Positions 34,587-47,670 of a stretch of 64,000 nt of DNA are shown here, piece after piece. The notes under the pieces were generated by a model, which worked only from the letters and a program-made list of their open reading frames with translations, was not told where the DNA came from and did no database searches. Origin of the DNA: Acidihalobacter prosperus (GTDB taxonomy: Bacteria; Pseudomonadota; Gammaproteobacteria; DSM-5130; Acidihalobacteraceae); assembly GCF_000754095.2 (NCBI RefSeq), contig NZ_JQSG02000006.1, positions 666,939-730,938 on the forward strand, read 5' to 3'. Each line of letters opens with the position of its first letter. Within the stretch, counting starts at the first letter, position 1. The position numbers and the translations under genes are program-made.

Positions 34587-34604
34587 CCGCCACCCTGTCG
34601 ACAC

Positions 34605-35804
34605 CTATTCCTCGCGCAGTGCCGTCAACGGGTCCAGGCGGGCCGCGTGGTGGGCCGGCACGCCGCCGGCAAGCAGCCCGATCAGCGCCGCGGACAGTTC
34701 GGCTCCGAGCAGATAGGCCCAGGGGGTATGCACGGGCAGTGCGGGCAGCAGCAGGTGCAGCAGCCAGGCGCCGCCGAGCCCGACGCCGAGTCCGGCAAGC
34801 CCGCCGAGCGCGGACAGCAGCACGGCCTCGCCGAGAAACAGCGCCAGCACCTGCCCACGGCGGGCGCCGATGGCGCGCAGCAGGCCGATTTCTGCAGTGC
34901 GTTCGTTCACCGCGATGGTCATGATGGTGAAAATGCCGACCGCGCCGACCAGCAGCGAGATGCCGCCCAACGCCCCCACCGCGAGGGTGACGATGCCGAG
35001 GATGTTGTTCAGGGTGGCGAGCATGTCCTCCTGGGTGGTGATCGTGAAATCCTCGCTGCCGTGACGCCGTTCAAGCAGGGTCGCGATGCGCCTGGCGACG
35101 GTGGAGGCCGAGCTGTCCGCCGGATAGGTCACGTCGATTTCCATCAGGCTGTCGCGATTGAACAGGGCGAGCGCGCGGACGGCGGGAATGTACACGGAGT
35201 CGTCGAGATCGATGCCGAGTATCTGTCCCTTCGGCGCGAGGACGCCGACGATGCGAAAGGTCTCGCCACCGACGCGTATGCGCTGTCCGAGAGGATTGGC
35301 ATCCCCGAACAGTTCGTCGCGAAGCCGCGCGCCGAGTACCGCGAATGCGCGCGCATTGCGGGCATCTTCGCGCGGCAGGAAACGCCCGATGGCGATGCGC
35401 GCCTGCCAGACTTCGGGGAGTGCCGCGCCGGCGCCGAAGACCGTGGTGCGCCGCGTGCGGTCGTTGGCGGCCGCGAGCGCATTGCCCTGCACGACCGGGA
35501 CCATGGCCTCGACCTGCGGCAGGCGGGCGATCGCTTCGGCGTCGCCCAGCGTCATCGGGCGGACGTTGGCGATCACCCCGCCGGGCACGCCATGGGTGGT
35601 GGTGCGACCGGGGTTGATGGCGATGAGGTGAGTGCCGAACTGGGTGAATTCGTGCAGCATGAATTGGCGCACGCCCTCGCCGATCGAAGTCAGCAGGACG
35701 ACGGCGGCGATGCCCACCGCAATGCCCAGCGCGGTCAACAGGCTGCGCGTGCGCTGTCCGATGACGGCGTTCAGGGTCAGTCGCAGGTAGTCGCCGCCGA
35801 GCAT
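34605..35804 (-). CDS. MacB/FtsX-type ABC permease (second of two)
   Basis: A 399-residue permease with an N-terminal membrane helix (RSLLTALGIAVGIAAVVLL), a large periplasmic MacB-like domain (residues about 45-270) and three C-terminal membrane segments (ILGIVTLAVGALGGISLL and the FtsX-type [20 protein letters not shown]). MacB-type permeases move substrates from the periplasm across the outer membrane with an adaptor and an outer-membrane channel. It is last in the adaptor-ATPase-permease-permease operon, seven bases after its paralogue. With two permeases a heterodimer is likely. The substrate is unknown. Confidence 0.88.
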   Translation of the reverse strand: MLGGDYLRLTLNAVIGQRTRSLLTALGIAVGIAAVVLLTSIGEGVRQFMLHEFTQFGTHLIAINPGRTTTHGVPGGVIANVRPMTLGDAEAIARLPQVEAMVPVVQGNALAAANDRTRRTTVFGAGAALPEVWQARIAIGRFLPREDARNARAFAVLGARLRDELFGDANPLGQRIRVGGETFRIVGVLAPKGQILGIDLDDSVYIPAVRALALFNRDSLMEIDVTYPADSSASTVARRIATLLERRHGSEDFTITTQEDMLATLNNILGIVTLAVGALGGISLLVGAVGIFTIMTIAVNERTAEIGLLRAIGARRGQVLALFLGEAVLLSALGGLAGLGVGLGGAWLLHLLLPALPVHTPWAYLLGAELSAALIGLLAGGVPAHHAARLDPLTALREE

Positions 35805-35811
35805 GGCCGAT

Positions 35812-37038
35812 TCAGTGTTTCGCCAGTGCCTGGACAGGGTCCAGGCGGGCAGCGCGGCGTGCCGGCAGCACGCCGAACAGCAAACCGCTGAGCAGCGCCA
35901 CCCCGATGCCGGCGAGCGCCGCCCACAGCGGCGCGGTCAGCGGAAAGCGCGGGAAGGCCAGCTCCAGCGCGAAGATGCCGCCGTAGCCGGTTGCGAGACC
36001 GAGCGCGCAGCCGAACATCGACAGCAGCCCGGCCTCGACCAGAAACAGGCGCTCGATGATGCGCGGCGGCGCACCCAACGCCTTGAGCAGCCCGATTTCG
36101 GCGGTCCGCTGCGACACCGACACCAGCATCACGTTCATGATCAGGATGCCGGCCACGATCAGGCTGATGCCGGCAATGCCGGCGACGGTCAACGTCAACG
36201 CGGTGAATATGCGATCGAAGGTGGCGAGGATGGCATCCAGGCTGATCAAGGTGACGTCGTTTTCGCCTTCGTGACGCGCGGCGATGATGGCCTCGATACG
36301 GCGCTTGGCTGCCGGCAGCGCGTCGCGGCTGCGGACCTCGACCAGGACGCGGAACATCGAGTGGGTGTCGAACAACGCCTGCGCGGCGGCTACCGGGATG
36401 ATCGCCACGTCGCTCATGTCCAGGCCCATCGATTGTCCCTTGGGCGCGAGAATGCCGATCACGCGGAAGCGCCGGTCGCCGATGCGCAGGATTTCGCCGA
36501 GCGCGCGCGCATGCCCGAACAGCTCGTCGCGCAGCCGGCTGCCGATCACGCAGACCGCGCCGGCCGCGAAGGGGTCACCCGCCGGCAGGAAGCGGCCGCG
36601 CTCGAGCTCGAGATGCCGGATGCGGCGGAGCTCGGCGGTGGAGCCGATGACATTGACCTCGCGCGAGCGCGCGCCGTAGGCGGCCGGCGCACCGCCCACC
36701 ACGATGGGCGCGACCGCCGCGATCAGGCTGCTGCGGCGTAGGGACAGGGCGTCGTCCAGGGTCAGATCGCGTGGCGTGATGCCCAGCATCAACGGCGCGC
36801 CGCCGGTGGTTTCGGAACGCCCGGGAATTACGGTTAGGACGTTGCTGCCGAGGCTGGCGAATTCGCCCAGCACGTAGTTGCGCGCCCCTTCGCCCAAGGC
36901 GGTCAGGAGCACGACGGCGGCCACGCCGATGGCCATGGCCAGGGTCATCATGGCGGTGCGCAGGCGGGCAGCGGCCACCGCGTGTAGGGAAAACCACAGG
37001 GCCTCGGTGATGGCCAGCGTACCGACGGGCATGTTCAT
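35812..37038 (-). CDS. MacB/FtsX-type ABC permease (first of two)
   Basis: A 408-residue permease of the same architecture as the gene downstream: N-terminal helix ([20 protein letters not shown]), periplasmic domain, and C-terminal membrane segments including [20 protein letters not shown]. Both carry the phrase AEIGLL(R/K)A(I/L)GA of the coupling region. The end of the ATPase gene overlaps its start by four bases (ATGA), so it is translated with it. The pair diverged enough to be a stable heterodimer. Lipoprotein, macrolide or peptide export are all possible. Confidence 0.88.
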   Translation of the reverse strand: MNMPVGTLAITEALWFSLHAVAAARLRTAMMTLAMAIGVAAVVLLTALGEGARNYVLGEFASLGSNVLTVIPGRSETTGGAPLMLGITPRDLTLDDALSLRRSSLIAAVAPIVVGGAPAAYGARSREVNVIGSTAELRRIRHLELERGRFLPAGDPFAAGAVCVIGSRLRDELFGHARALGEILRIGDRRFRVIGILAPKGQSMGLDMSDVAIIPVAAAQALFDTHSMFRVLVEVRSRDALPAAKRRIEAIIAARHEGENDVTLISLDAILATFDRIFTALTLTVAGIAGISLIVAGILIMNVMLVSVSQRTAEIGLLKALGAPPRIIERLFLVEAGLLSMFGCALGLATGYGGIFALELAFPRFPLTAPLWAALAGIGVALLSGLLFGVLPARRAARLDPVQALAKH

Positions 37039-37769
37039 GGGGTGCGCGACGTGTCGCTGACGACACGTCCGTCGACGAAGCGCACGAGTCGCCGCGCGCG
37101 CGCGCCGACATCGGCATCGTGCGTGACCACGATCAGGGTGATGCCGCGAGCATTGAGCGATTCCAGAATGTCGATCACGTCGCGGCCGGAGGCGCTGTCG
37201 AGGTTGCCGGTGGGTTCGTCGGCCAGGACCACCTCGGGGTCCATGATGGTTGCGCGGGCGATGGCCACCCGCTGGCGCTGGCCGCCGGAGAGCTGTTCCG
37301 GACGGTGGCGTGCGCGGTCGGCAAGCCCGAGCTCCGCGAGTGCCCGGGTCACGCGGGGGCGGCGCTCGGCTCCCGGTACGCCGCCGAGAATCAGTGGCAA
37401 TTCGACATTTTCATAGGCCGTGAGCCGGGGGATCAGATGGAAAAACTGAAACACGAAGCCGATCTTGCGGTGGCGGACCGCGGACTGCCGGGCGTCGCCG
37501 AGGGTCGTGGTTTCCACGCCGTCGAGCAGATAGTGCCCGGCGGTCGGGCGATCGAGCAGGCCGAGTATGTTGAGCAGGGTCGACTTGCCCGAACCCGATG
37601 GCCCCATGATCGCGATGTATTCCCCGCGGGCGACGTTCAGGGTAACGTCCTGCAGGGCGTGCACCGTCTCGTCTCCGAGCCGGAAGCTGCGGCAAATGCC
37701 ATGGAGGGCGATCGCCGGCGCTCCGGCCGCCGGCGTCGCAGGTCTCGCGTCGCTAGCGCGCGTTGACAT
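37035..37769 (-). CDS. ABC transporter ATP-binding protein (LolD/MacB type)
   Basis: A 244-residue ATPase with Walker [10 protein letters not shown], the signature [14 protein letters not shown], Walker [17 protein letters not shown] and the H-loop THD. The block [20 protein letters not shown] is the LolD/MacB-type Q-loop region. A 23-residue N-terminal extension precedes the domain. It overlaps the adaptor gene by 17 bases upstream and the first permease by 4 bases downstream, placing it in one polycistronic unit. It would power the two permeases. Confidence 0.92.
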   Translation of the reverse strand: MSTRASDARPATPAAGAPAIALHGICRSFRLGDETVHALQDVTLNVARGEYIAIMGPSGSGKSTLLNILGLLDRPTAGHYLLDGVETTTLGDARQSAVRHRKIGFVFQFFHLIPRLTAYENVELPLILGGVPGAERRPRVTRALAELGLADRARHRPEQLSGGQRQRVAIARATIMDPEVVLADEPTGNLDSASGRDVIDILESLNARGITLIVVTHDADVGARARRLVRFVDGRVVSDTSRTP

Positions 37770-38910
37770 CTTCGGTCCGTGCGTGGGCGCCGTCTTCGAC
37801 GCCCTTGCGGTCGACGTTGGTGACCACCTGTTCGCCGGCCTTCAATCCCGCGCGCACCTGGGTCCAGGCCCAATTGGCGATGCCGGGTTCGAAGCGGGTC
37901 AGATGCAGGGTGTGGGTCGCCGCATCGTAGAGATAGACCTGATCGCCGTTGACCACGGCCTCGGTGGGCACGCGCAGCACGTTCTCTCGCGATTGCAGGA
38001 TGATTTCCACGTCTGCGCTGTAGCCGGCCAGCAGTTGCCCGATGTCGTCGCCGCGCGCAAAGCGCACGTCCACATCGACGGTGCGCGCCTGTTTTTCGAG
38101 GTCCAAAACGTAGGCGCCGATGCGTGATACCGTGCCGGTAAAGCGCCGCTTGCCGAAGGCGTCGAGGGTGATGCGGACGGGCAGGCCGACCCGCACCTTG
38201 GCGGCGTCCACCTCGTCGATGGGCGCGGCGACATAGAAGCAGCCATTGTCGATGAGATCGATGACGGGCGGGGTCGGTATGCCGGGCGGGGAGGGCGTGA
38301 CGTATTCGTTGACCTCGCCGTTGATCTCGGCAACCACGCCGGCAAAGGGTGCGGTGAGTACCGTGCGCGCCAGATTGGCCTGTGCCAGCAAGATGCGTGC
38401 GGCGGCGGCCTGCTCGCCGGCCCTTGCCGCAGCGCAATCCGCCGCGCGCGCCTGTGCCGCGCTTTCGGCCTTGTCTGCCTGTTCCGCGGAAACCATACCG
38501 CGACGATGCAGCGTGGTCTGGCGCGCGGCCTCGCGGGCGGCCGCGGCGGCCTGCAGGCAGACCGAGCGCGCCTGCGCCGAGGAGACCCGCTCATCGGCGC
38601 GCGCCAGTTCGAGTTGGGCTTTGAGATCGGCGTTCCAGAGGCTCAGCAGCGTCTGGCCGGGCGTCACATGTTCGCCCTTGTGCACGTCCAGACGTTCGAT
38701 CTGCCCGCCGATGCCCGGCGAGAGTTTGGCGCGTCGGCAGGCCTTGACCGTACCGGCGCGGGTGTTGCTGACGGTGGCCTCGACCAGCCCGCTTGCGACC
38801 GGTTTGACGCTGACGATCACGGGGTTGGGGCGAGTCAGCCAGAACGTCAGGGCGGCGGCCGCCGCCAGTATCGATAGCGGAATCAGATAACGGGGGCGTA
38901 ACAGGCGCAT
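37753..38910 (-). CDS. HlyD/MacA-type periplasmic adaptor (membrane fusion protein)
   Basis: A 385-residue protein. An N-terminal membrane anchor (LIPLSILAAAAALTFWL) precedes a lipoyl-like half-motif (KLSPGIGGQIERLDVHKGEH), a long coiled-coil hairpin with alanine-rich repeats (about residues 85-190) and the barrel and membrane-proximal domains. It would bridge the inner-membrane ABC permeases to an outer-membrane factor, which is not encoded here. I chose the ATG at 38910 because GGGAG lies just upstream; the open frame extends ten codons further. It heads the four-gene exporter operon. Confidence 0.88.
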   Translation of the reverse strand: MRLLRPRYLIPLSILAAAAALTFWLTRPNPVIVSVKPVASGLVEATVSNTRAGTVKACRRAKLSPGIGGQIERLDVHKGEHVTPGQTLLSLWNADLKAQLELARADERVSSAQARSVCLQAAAAAREAARQTTLHRRGMVSAEQADKAESAAQARAADCAAARAGEQAAAARILLAQANLARTVLTAPFAGVVAEINGEVNEYVTPSPPGIPTPPVIDLIDNGCFYVAAPIDEVDAAKVRVGLPVRITLDAFGKRRFTGTVSRIGAYVLDLEKQARTVDVDVRFARGDDIGQLLAGYSADVEIILQSRENVLRVPTEAVVNGDQVYLYDAATHTLHLTRFEPGIANWAWTQVRAGLKAGEQVVTNVDRKGVEDGAHARTEDVNAR

Positions 38911-38982
38911 GGCGTCTCCCTGGGGCCGGCTGCCGTTCAAGCCTAGCCCCGCGGGACGCCTCGCGCCATGATTTGAGTCAGC

Positions 38983-39312
38983 CTAGTCTTCGGCCTTGGG
39001 GATGGCCTTGATCGAGTAGTAGAGACCTTGATCGACGATCGCGAACAGACGGTCGATGTTGGGGTGCGCGCCGGGGTTCGCGCGCGCGTCCTCGGTGTGC
39101 TCGGCAAACAGCGCGAGCGCATCCTCGGCGGCCTTGGGCGTCAGCCCGCCGTGTTTGACGGCGACTTCGTAGTAGACGGCCAGCGCGCCCTGGCTGCCGG
39201 GGCGGTTCTCGATCACGAAGACGGGCTCGTAGCCGTCGGCATAGCCTTCGAGGGCGGCGAGGCGCTGGTGCGGCTGCTTGAGCGCCTTGAGGTTCTCATC
39301 GAAGCGGGACAT
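38983..39312 (-). CDS. DUF2322-like small protein
   Basis: A 109-residue soluble protein without signal peptide. It starts SRFDENLKALKQPHQRLAAL and has the conserved stretches GSQGALAVYYEVAVKHGGL, ALALFAEHTEDARANPGAHP and NIDRLFAIVDQG. This pattern resembles the uncharacterised DUF2322 family as I remember it; no function is known. The ATG at 39312 is the first in the conserved part; the open frame upstream continues 21 codons. It is divergent from the inositol-phosphatase-family gene. Confidence 0.68.
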   Translation of the reverse strand: MSRFDENLKALKQPHQRLAALEGYADGYEPVFVIENRPGSQGALAVYYEVAVKHGGLTPKAAEDALALFAEHTEDARANPGAHPNIDRLFAIVDQGLYYSIKAIPKAED

Positions 39313-39387
39313 GGCGGGTGGCTTCTCCGACCGTGGGTGGATGCGCAGTGTAGTGAGCGAGGCGCGGCGGCTCAAGCGCGGGACGGC

Positions 39388-39396
39388 TGCTACAAT
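39388..39396 (+). promoter_or_regulatory. Possible extended -10 promoter of the inositol-phosphatase-family gene
   Basis: TGCTACAAT is an extended -10 (TGN-TATAAT type) 29 bases before the chosen ATG. No good -35 was found; extended -10 sites can do without one. The assignment rests on one short motif. Confidence 0.4.
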
Positions 39397-39425
39397 GCGC
39401 CGAACCGTTCATGCAAGGATTGCCC

Positions 39426-40199
39426 ATGCAACAAAGCGTCTACCTGCAGACCGCACTGGCCGCCGCGCGCGCCGCCGAGGATGTGATCCGTCGATACTGG
39501 GCCGAAGGCGTCGAGGTGCGCCTGAAGGCCGATCAGAGTCCCGTGACCGAGGCCGACGTGGCGGCCGAGCAGGCCATCCGCCAGGTGATCCTGGAGGCCT
39601 TCCCGACGCATGGCTTTTACGGCGAGGAGACCGGCCGTACGCGGGAGGGGGCCGAATACACCTGGCTGATCGACCCCATCGACGGCACCAAGAGCTTCAT
39701 CCGGCGGACGCCGTTCTTCTCGACGCAGATTGCGTTGATGCAGGGCGAACGCCTGTTGCTGGGGGTGTCCAACGCACCGCTGTACGGCGAAATGGCCTGG
39801 GCCGAGCGCGGCGCCGGTGCCTTCGTCAACGGCCTGGCGGTCCGTACCGGCGAGGTGACGGCGTTGGCGGATGCGGCGATTTCGCTCGGCAATATCAAGT
39901 CCCTGGCGCAGGGCGAGGGCTGGGCACGCCTGGGCGACATCGTCGCGGGCGTCAATCGTACGCGCGGCTATGGCGACTTCTGCCACTACCACATGTTGGC
40001 TGCCGGCCAACTCGACCTGGTGATCGAATCGGATCTCAATATCCTCGACGTCGCTGCGCTGTCGGTGATCGTGGAGGAGGCGGGCGGCGTTTTCACGACG
40101 CTTGACGGTGGTGCGATCGGCCTGGAAACCGGCAGCGTGCTGGCGGCCGGCACCCGCGCCCTGCATACGCTGGCGCTCGACCGCCTGCGAGCGGACTGA
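39426..40199 (+). CDS. Inositol-phosphatase-family enzyme (CysQ / histidinol-phosphatase type)
   Basis: A 257-residue lithium-sensitive-type phosphatase. Metal ligands are in GFYGEETG and IDPIDGTKSF, and the C-terminal block is NILDVAALSVIVEEAGG, where most relatives have WDxAA. The family includes CysQ (3'-phosphoadenosine 5'-phosphate), histidinol phosphatase HisN and SuhB. The sequence is of the HisN/CysQ kind and I cannot choose between them. The ATG at 39426 follows AAGGA at 39415-39419; an ATG at 39411 is also open. It is preceded by a likely extended -10 at 39388-39396. Confidence 0.82.
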   Translation: MQQSVYLQTALAAARAAEDVIRRYWAEGVEVRLKADQSPVTEADVAAEQAIRQVILEAFPTHGFYGEETGRTREGAEYTWLIDPIDGTKSFIRRTPFFSTQIALMQGERLLLGVSNAPLYGEMAWAERGAGAFVNGLAVRTGEVTALADAAISLGNIKSLAQGEGWARLGDIVAGVNRTRGYGDFCHYHMLAAGQLDLVIESDLNILDVAALSVIVEEAGGVFTTLDGGAIGLETGSVLAAGTRALHTLALDRLRAD

Positions 40200-40387
40200 G
40201 CGGGCCGCCGCTGCGGCAATATGTCACTTGGCGAGGCCTGCGGCAGCGCCTAGTCTGATCGTAAGCCGACCGTCCAGCCACTGACGGGGGGCGCAGGGCC
40301 GATCCGGATGGTCGGGCGGCCCGGCAGGCGAACTCGCACGGCGGGGTGGCGGCGCTTTGGACCTCCTCCCAGGGAGCGCCGGCCTTC

Positions 40388-41023
40388 TCAGGCCTCACGT
40401 CCGAGTCCGCCTGCCGGACCGCCCGTATCGGCAGGCCGCAGATTCCAGGCCAGCAGGGCCGGTTCCCCGTGCAGACGTCCCAGCAGGCCGAGCGCGCCCG
40501 AGTCCAGGCCGAGGCGCGCGCCGAGGCGAACGTCCTGACCCAGCCAGCGCGCCGCAAGGGCGCGCAGCAGATGCCCATGTGCGAAGATCAGCACCGGGCC
40601 CGCCTCGTGCCCGCGTACCCGCGCGATCAGATCGTCGACCCGCGCCGCCACCATTGCCGGGCTTTCGCCGTCTGCGCCTGCGCCGCCGGCCGCGAACACG
40701 CTCCAGCCAGGCGATTCGGCCTGAATCTCGCGGAGGGTCAGACCCTCGTAATCGCCGTAGTCCCATTCGTGCAGCGCCTGCACCACGCGTGCGTCGGGGA
40801 AACCGCAGGCGTTCGCCGTTTCCCGCGCCCGTCGCAGTGGGCTGGTCCAGACCGTCGCGGGCGACCACTGCGCAAGCCAGGGGCGCAGCCGTCGTGCCTC
40901 GGCGCGGCCGACGGGCGTCAGGCCGAGATCGGTGCGAGAGGTGTGCCGGCCGCAGGCGCTCCAGGGCGTCGCGCCGTGACGTACCACGATCAGGTCGGGT
41001 TGTTGTGCGGGCTCGCTGGGCAT
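40388..41023 (-). CDS. Histidine phosphatase family protein
   Basis: A 211-residue cytosolic phosphatase of the phosphoglycerate-mutase superfamily. The RHG motif is in LIVVRHGATPWS, the next block is TSPLRRARETANACGF, the acid is in EWDYGDYEGLT, and the second catalytic His is in IFAHGHLLRALAARWLG. This EWDYGDYEG pattern is often found in fructose-2,6-bisphosphatase-like or sugar phosphatases. The substrate is not known. It follows the bpt gene on the same strand, 63 bases downstream. The C-terminal end is Gly-rich and probably disordered. The 188-base gap to the plus-strand gene before it shows nothing I can name. Confidence 0.82.
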   Translation of the reverse strand: MPSEPAQQPDLIVVRHGATPWSACGRHTSRTDLGLTPVGRAEARRLRPWLAQWSPATVWTSPLRRARETANACGFPDARVVQALHEWDYGDYEGLTLREIQAESPGWSVFAAGGAGADGESPAMVAARVDDLIARVRGHEAGPVLIFAHGHLLRALAARWLGQDVRLGARLGLDSGALGLLGRLHGEPALLAWNLRPADTGGPAGGLGREA

Positions 41024-41086
41024 GGGCGGTGCCGCTTGGGGTCTCTGGTTTTCGACCGCATGCCCGTGCCAGGGTTCGATGGCGGG

Positions 41087-41803
41087 TCAGTCGGCAGCGG
41101 GCGGGCGTTCGCAGCGTTGCCAGTATTCGTCGGCATAGAATTCAAGCGGGCGGAAGCGATTCTTGTAACGCATCTTCGGCGATTCGGCGATCCAATAGCC
41201 GAGATAGACGTAGTCGAGCCCGCGCCGCCGCGCCTCGGCGACCTGACTGAGGATGGCGTAGGTGCCGAGCGAGCGCTCGGGCGCGTTGGGCGCGAAGAAG
41301 GTGTAGTTGGCCGAAAGGCCGTCGTGCAGGCGATCGGTGACGGCCACCGAGAGCAGCCGTCCGCCGGCGCGAAACAGCAGGAACTCGGTTTCGACGCCGG
41401 GCGTGCAGAGGAACTCGCGAAACGAATCCGGCGTGGGCTTGTCCATGCCGCCACCGGGGTGGCGATGCTTGAGATAGGCGCGGTAGAGGCGGAACAGCTC
41501 GTCGCTGTAGTGAGGAGGGCGCGATTCGAGCGTCAGCTCAGCGTTGCGGGCAAGGCACCGGCGCTGTGCGCGGTTGGGCCGGAAGTCGTGCACGGGAATG
41601 CGTACGGCAATGCACGACTGGCAACCCGGGCACTCGGGCCGATAGACGAAAATGCCGCTGCGCCTGAACCCCATGCGAAACAGATCGCTGAGCGTGCCCT
41701 GGTCGATGGGCATGCCCGGGTCGGTCACCACATCCACCGCACTGCGTTCGGGTAGATACGGGCAGGGGTGCGGTACCGTCGCATAGAATCTCAGTCGTTT
41801 CAC
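41087..41803 (-). CDS. bpt: Aspartate/glutamate leucyltransferase (N-end rule)
   Basis: A 238-residue arginyl/leucyl-tRNA-protein transferase of the Bpt family that adds leucine to N-terminal Asp or Glu and marks proteins for ClpS/ClpAP. The two cysteine motifs CPYLPER and CPECxxC-like [13 protein letters not shown] are intact, and the DUP482-like C-terminal block [20 protein letters not shown] is present. The start is GTG. It is not next to aat or clpA here, unlike many gammaproteobacteria. Length and motifs are complete. Confidence 0.93.
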   Translation of the reverse strand: MKRLRFYATVPHPCPYLPERSAVDVVTDPGMPIDQGTLSDLFRMGFRRSGIFVYRPECPGCQSCIAVRIPVHDFRPNRAQRRCLARNAELTLESRPPHYSDELFRLYRAYLKHRHPGGGMDKPTPDSFREFLCTPGVETEFLLFRAGGRLLSVAVTDRLHDGLSANYTFFAPNAPERSLGTYAILSQVAEARRRGLDYVYLGYWIAESPKMRYKNRFRPLEFYADEYWQRCERPPAAD

Positions 41804-42044
41804 ATCGGCGGTATCCGTGCTGCTGTGTCCGCGTCGGCCAGGATATGCATCGTTCGCTCCCTCCTCCCTTCAGAGCATAGTTCCGACAACCCGGTTCCAT
41901 GGGCATGCGTCCGCGCGTCCGCCCGGTCGCGATCGCTCAGAAAATTTGAGTGAGTCGTTGAGAAAACGTCACGCTCGGGCCTGGGCGATCGTTCTAATCT
42001 GTACGCACAAGATCGGCTGCAATCCCATTCTGGAGGAGATCGTG

Positions 42045-42665
42045 ATGTCCGTGAAGGTTCAGGTCGTTTTCTACAGCATGTACGGCCACATATACAAAAT
42101 GGCCGAGGCGGTCGCAGAGGGCGCGCGCGCGGCCGGCGCCGACGTGGACGTGTACCGCGTGGCCGAACTGGTGCCGGACGAGGTGCTCGAAAAGTACGGC
42201 GCCAAGCAGGCGCAGGCGGCCTATGCCCATGTGCCCGTGATCCAGCCGGAGCAGCTGGCCGAGGCCGATGCGATCATCTTCGGCACGCCGACCCGCTTCG
42301 GCATGATGACCGCGCAGATGCGCAATTTCCTCGACCAGACCGGCGGGCTGTGGATGCAGGGCAAGCTGATCGGCAAGGTCGGCAGCGTGTTCACCTCCAC
42401 TGGCACCCAGCACGGCGGCCATGAAACCACCATCACCAGCTTCCACACGACCCTGCTGCATCAGGGCATGATCATCGTCGGCGTGCCCTACAGCGAGCAG
42501 CGCCTGCTGACCATGGACGAGATCAGCGGTGGTTCGCCCTACGGCGCCGGCACGCTGGCGTCCGGCGACGGCTCGCGTCAGCCGAGCGAGAACGAGCTCG
42601 CCATCGCCCGTTTCCAGGGCGAGCACGTGACCGGCATCGCACGGCGCCTCAAGGCCGGCAGCTGA
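42045..42665 (+). CDS. wrbA: NAD(P)H:quinone oxidoreductase WrbA
   Basis: A 206-residue flavodoxin-like quinone reductase. The FMN-binding loops are visible in [36 protein letters not shown] and [17 protein letters not shown]. It reduces quinones by two electrons and protects against oxidative stress. GGAGGAG at 42032-42038 gives a strong ribosome-binding site for the ATG at 42045; the upstream open frame is not used. The 241-base gap before it, shared with divergent bpt, holds no other gene; I found no confident promoter in it. A hairpin at 42674-42699 follows. Confidence 0.95.
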   Translation: MSVKVQVVFYSMYGHIYKMAEAVAEGARAAGADVDVYRVAELVPDEVLEKYGAKQAQAAYAHVPVIQPEQLAEADAIIFGTPTRFGMMTAQMRNFLDQTGGLWMQGKLIGKVGSVFTSTGTQHGGHETTITSFHTTLLHQGMIIVGVPYSEQRLLTMDEISGGSPYGAGTLASGDGSRQPSENELAIARFQGEHVTGIARRLKAGS

Positions 42666-42673
42666 TCGCGCCC

Positions 42674-42699
42674 GCCGCCGGGTCGCCCGGCCCGGCGGC
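42674..42699 (+). terminator. Strong GC hairpin after wrbA
   Basis: GCCGCCGGG (42674-42682) and CCCGGCGGC (42691-42699) form a perfect 9-base-pair stem with an 8-base loop eight bases after the wrbA stop. There is no T-run, so this may be an imperfect terminator or an RNA end-stabilising hairpin. Confidence 0.45.
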
Positions 42700-42706
42700 G
42701 TCGGCA

Positions 42707-42715
42707 TGCTAGAAT
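42707..42715 (+). promoter_or_regulatory. Possible extended -10 promoter of metH
   Basis: TGCTAGAAT is an extended -10 (TGN-TATAAT type) 37 bases before the metH ATG and right after the hairpin that closes wrbA. No SAM, SAH or cobalamin riboswitch could be folded into this short leader. Low confidence as it rests on one motif. Confidence 0.38.
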
Positions 42716-42752
42716 CCCGCGTTCGTTTTCACACAGCGACGCAGCCTCCCCG

Positions 42753-46445
<3,693 letters not shown>

Positions 46446-46511
46446 CCCCGCCGCACGTCGGCGCTATCACCACAATATTCCGAACGCGATTCAACAACCC
46501 GAGGCATGCCA

Positions 46512-46937
46512 ATGTACGACGTATTCAAACCGCAACAACCCGTTGGCCTGATCGATTTCGTCAAGGCCGCCAAGTCCTGCGTGAGCGAGATCGGCCCCGA
46601 CGAGCTGCAGCGTATGAAGCAGGAAAAGCCCGACCTGCTGATTCTCGACGTGCGCGAATCGTCCGAGCATGAGCAGGGCCATATCGAAGGTGCCCACCTG
46701 GTGCCGCGCGGCATTCTCGAAGCCGCGGCCGACCCGGCCTTTCCGAACCACGACGAAATCCTGGCCGCCGCCCGCAACCGTCCGGTCGTGACCTACTGCG
46801 CCACCGGCGGGCGTTCGGCCATGGCCGCCGCCGTATTGCAGATGATGGGTTTCGCCGAGGTCTACAGTCTGGTCGGCGGATTCGGCGGCTGGTCGCAAGC
46901 CGGCAAGCCGGTGGTGCACGAGGCGCGCTACGTCTGA
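46512..46937 (+). CDS. Rhodanese-like sulfurtransferase domain protein (second)
   Basis: A 141-residue single-domain rhodanese with LLILDVRESSEHEQGHIEGA and the active-site loop CATGGRS, whose cysteine would accept sulfur. The closing block is LVGGFGGWSQAGKPV. GAGG at 46501-46504 favours the ATG at 46512 over an ATG at 46506. It is cytosolic. It follows metH by 66 bases and precedes tpm by 39, so the three may share a transcript. Similar in order to the rhodanese at 9235-9645. Confidence 0.87.
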   Translation: MYDVFKPQQPVGLIDFVKAAKSCVSEIGPDELQRMKQEKPDLLILDVRESSEHEQGHIEGAHLVPRGILEAAADPAFPNHDEILAAARNRPVVTYCATGGRSAMAAAVLQMMGFAEVYSLVGGFGGWSQAGKPVVHEARYV

Positions 46938-46976
46938 AACGCCCGACACACGGCCCTTGCGGGAGGAGGTCACGAC

Positions 46977-47639
46977 ATGCAGGCGGATTTCTGGCTCGAA
47001 CGCTGGCGCAACCAGCAGATCGGTTTCCATCAGGATCGGGTGAATGTCCATCTGGAGCAGTACTGGCCCGCGTTGCACGTGCCTGCCGAGACGGCCGTGT
47101 TCGTGCCCCTGTGCGGCAAAAGCCGGGACATGCTCTGGTTGGCGGGACAGGGGCACCGGGTGATCGGCGTCGAACTCAGCCCGCTTGCCGCGGAGGCCTT
47201 TTTCGTCGAAAGCGGATTGTCGCCGACCGTGACCCGGGAAGGGGATTTCGAGTGCTATCGGGTGGGCGAGATCGAGATTCGCTGCGGCGATTTCTTCGAC
47301 CTGGGCGCGGTCGATCTGGCTGGCGTGGCGGCGGTCTACGATCGGGCCTCATTGGTCGCGTTGCCGCCGGACATGCGCCGCCGCTATGCGGCGCATATGG
47401 CGACCCTGCTGCCGGCGGACGCGCAAACCCTGCTGATCACCTTCGACTACCCGCAGTCCGAGATGCAGGGGCCGCCCTTCGCGGTGAGCGAAGACGAAGT
47501 GCACGCGCTGTACGATGCGGCCTTCGAGGTTGTCGCGCTGGTCGCCGAGGACGTGCTGACCGAGAACGAGCGCTTCCGCAAGGCCGGTCTGTCGCGGATG
47601 CAGGAGCGCGTGTTTCGGTTGCGGCGCACTAGCGCCTGA
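46977..47639 (+). CDS. tpm: Thiopurine S-methyltransferase family protein
   Basis: A 220-residue bacterial TPMT that uses SAM to methylate thiols, selenium or tellurium compounds. It starts FWLERWRNQQIGFHQDRVNV, with the SAM-binding VPLCGKSRDMLWLAGQGHRV and the acidic VIGVELSPLA; the later YDRASLVALPPDMRRRY is typical. GGAGGAGGT before the ATG is a very strong ribosome-binding site. Bacterial members often give tellurite or selenite resistance. Next to a rhodanese, a sulfur or selenium detoxification link is plausible but not shown. Confidence 0.92.
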   Translation: MQADFWLERWRNQQIGFHQDRVNVHLEQYWPALHVPAETAVFVPLCGKSRDMLWLAGQGHRVIGVELSPLAAEAFFVESGLSPTVTREGDFECYRVGEIEIRCGDFFDLGAVDLAGVAAVYDRASLVALPPDMRRRYAAHMATLLPADAQTLLITFDYPQSEMQGPPFAVSEDEVHALYDAAFEVVALVAEDVLTENERFRKAGLSRMQERVFRLRRTSA

Positions 47640-47670
47640 CATCCCCGCCGCCGCGCGGGCCTGCGTCCTG

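Noticed and set aside
32337-34604. A 755-codon minus-strand open frame over the GGDEF-EAL gene
   Set aside because: Antisense shadow; the plus strand carries ordered PAS, GAF, GGDEF and EAL motifs.
40200-40387. Small gene between the inositol-phosphatase-family gene and the histidine phosphatase
   Set aside because: Open frames here are shadows without ribosome-binding site or similarity; the stretch is left as intergenic.
42666-42752. Riboswitch (SAH or cobalamin) in front of metH
   Set aside because: The leader is only 87 bases, begins with a hairpin that closes wrbA, and shows neither the cobalamin core nor an SAH pseudoknot pattern that I could trace.
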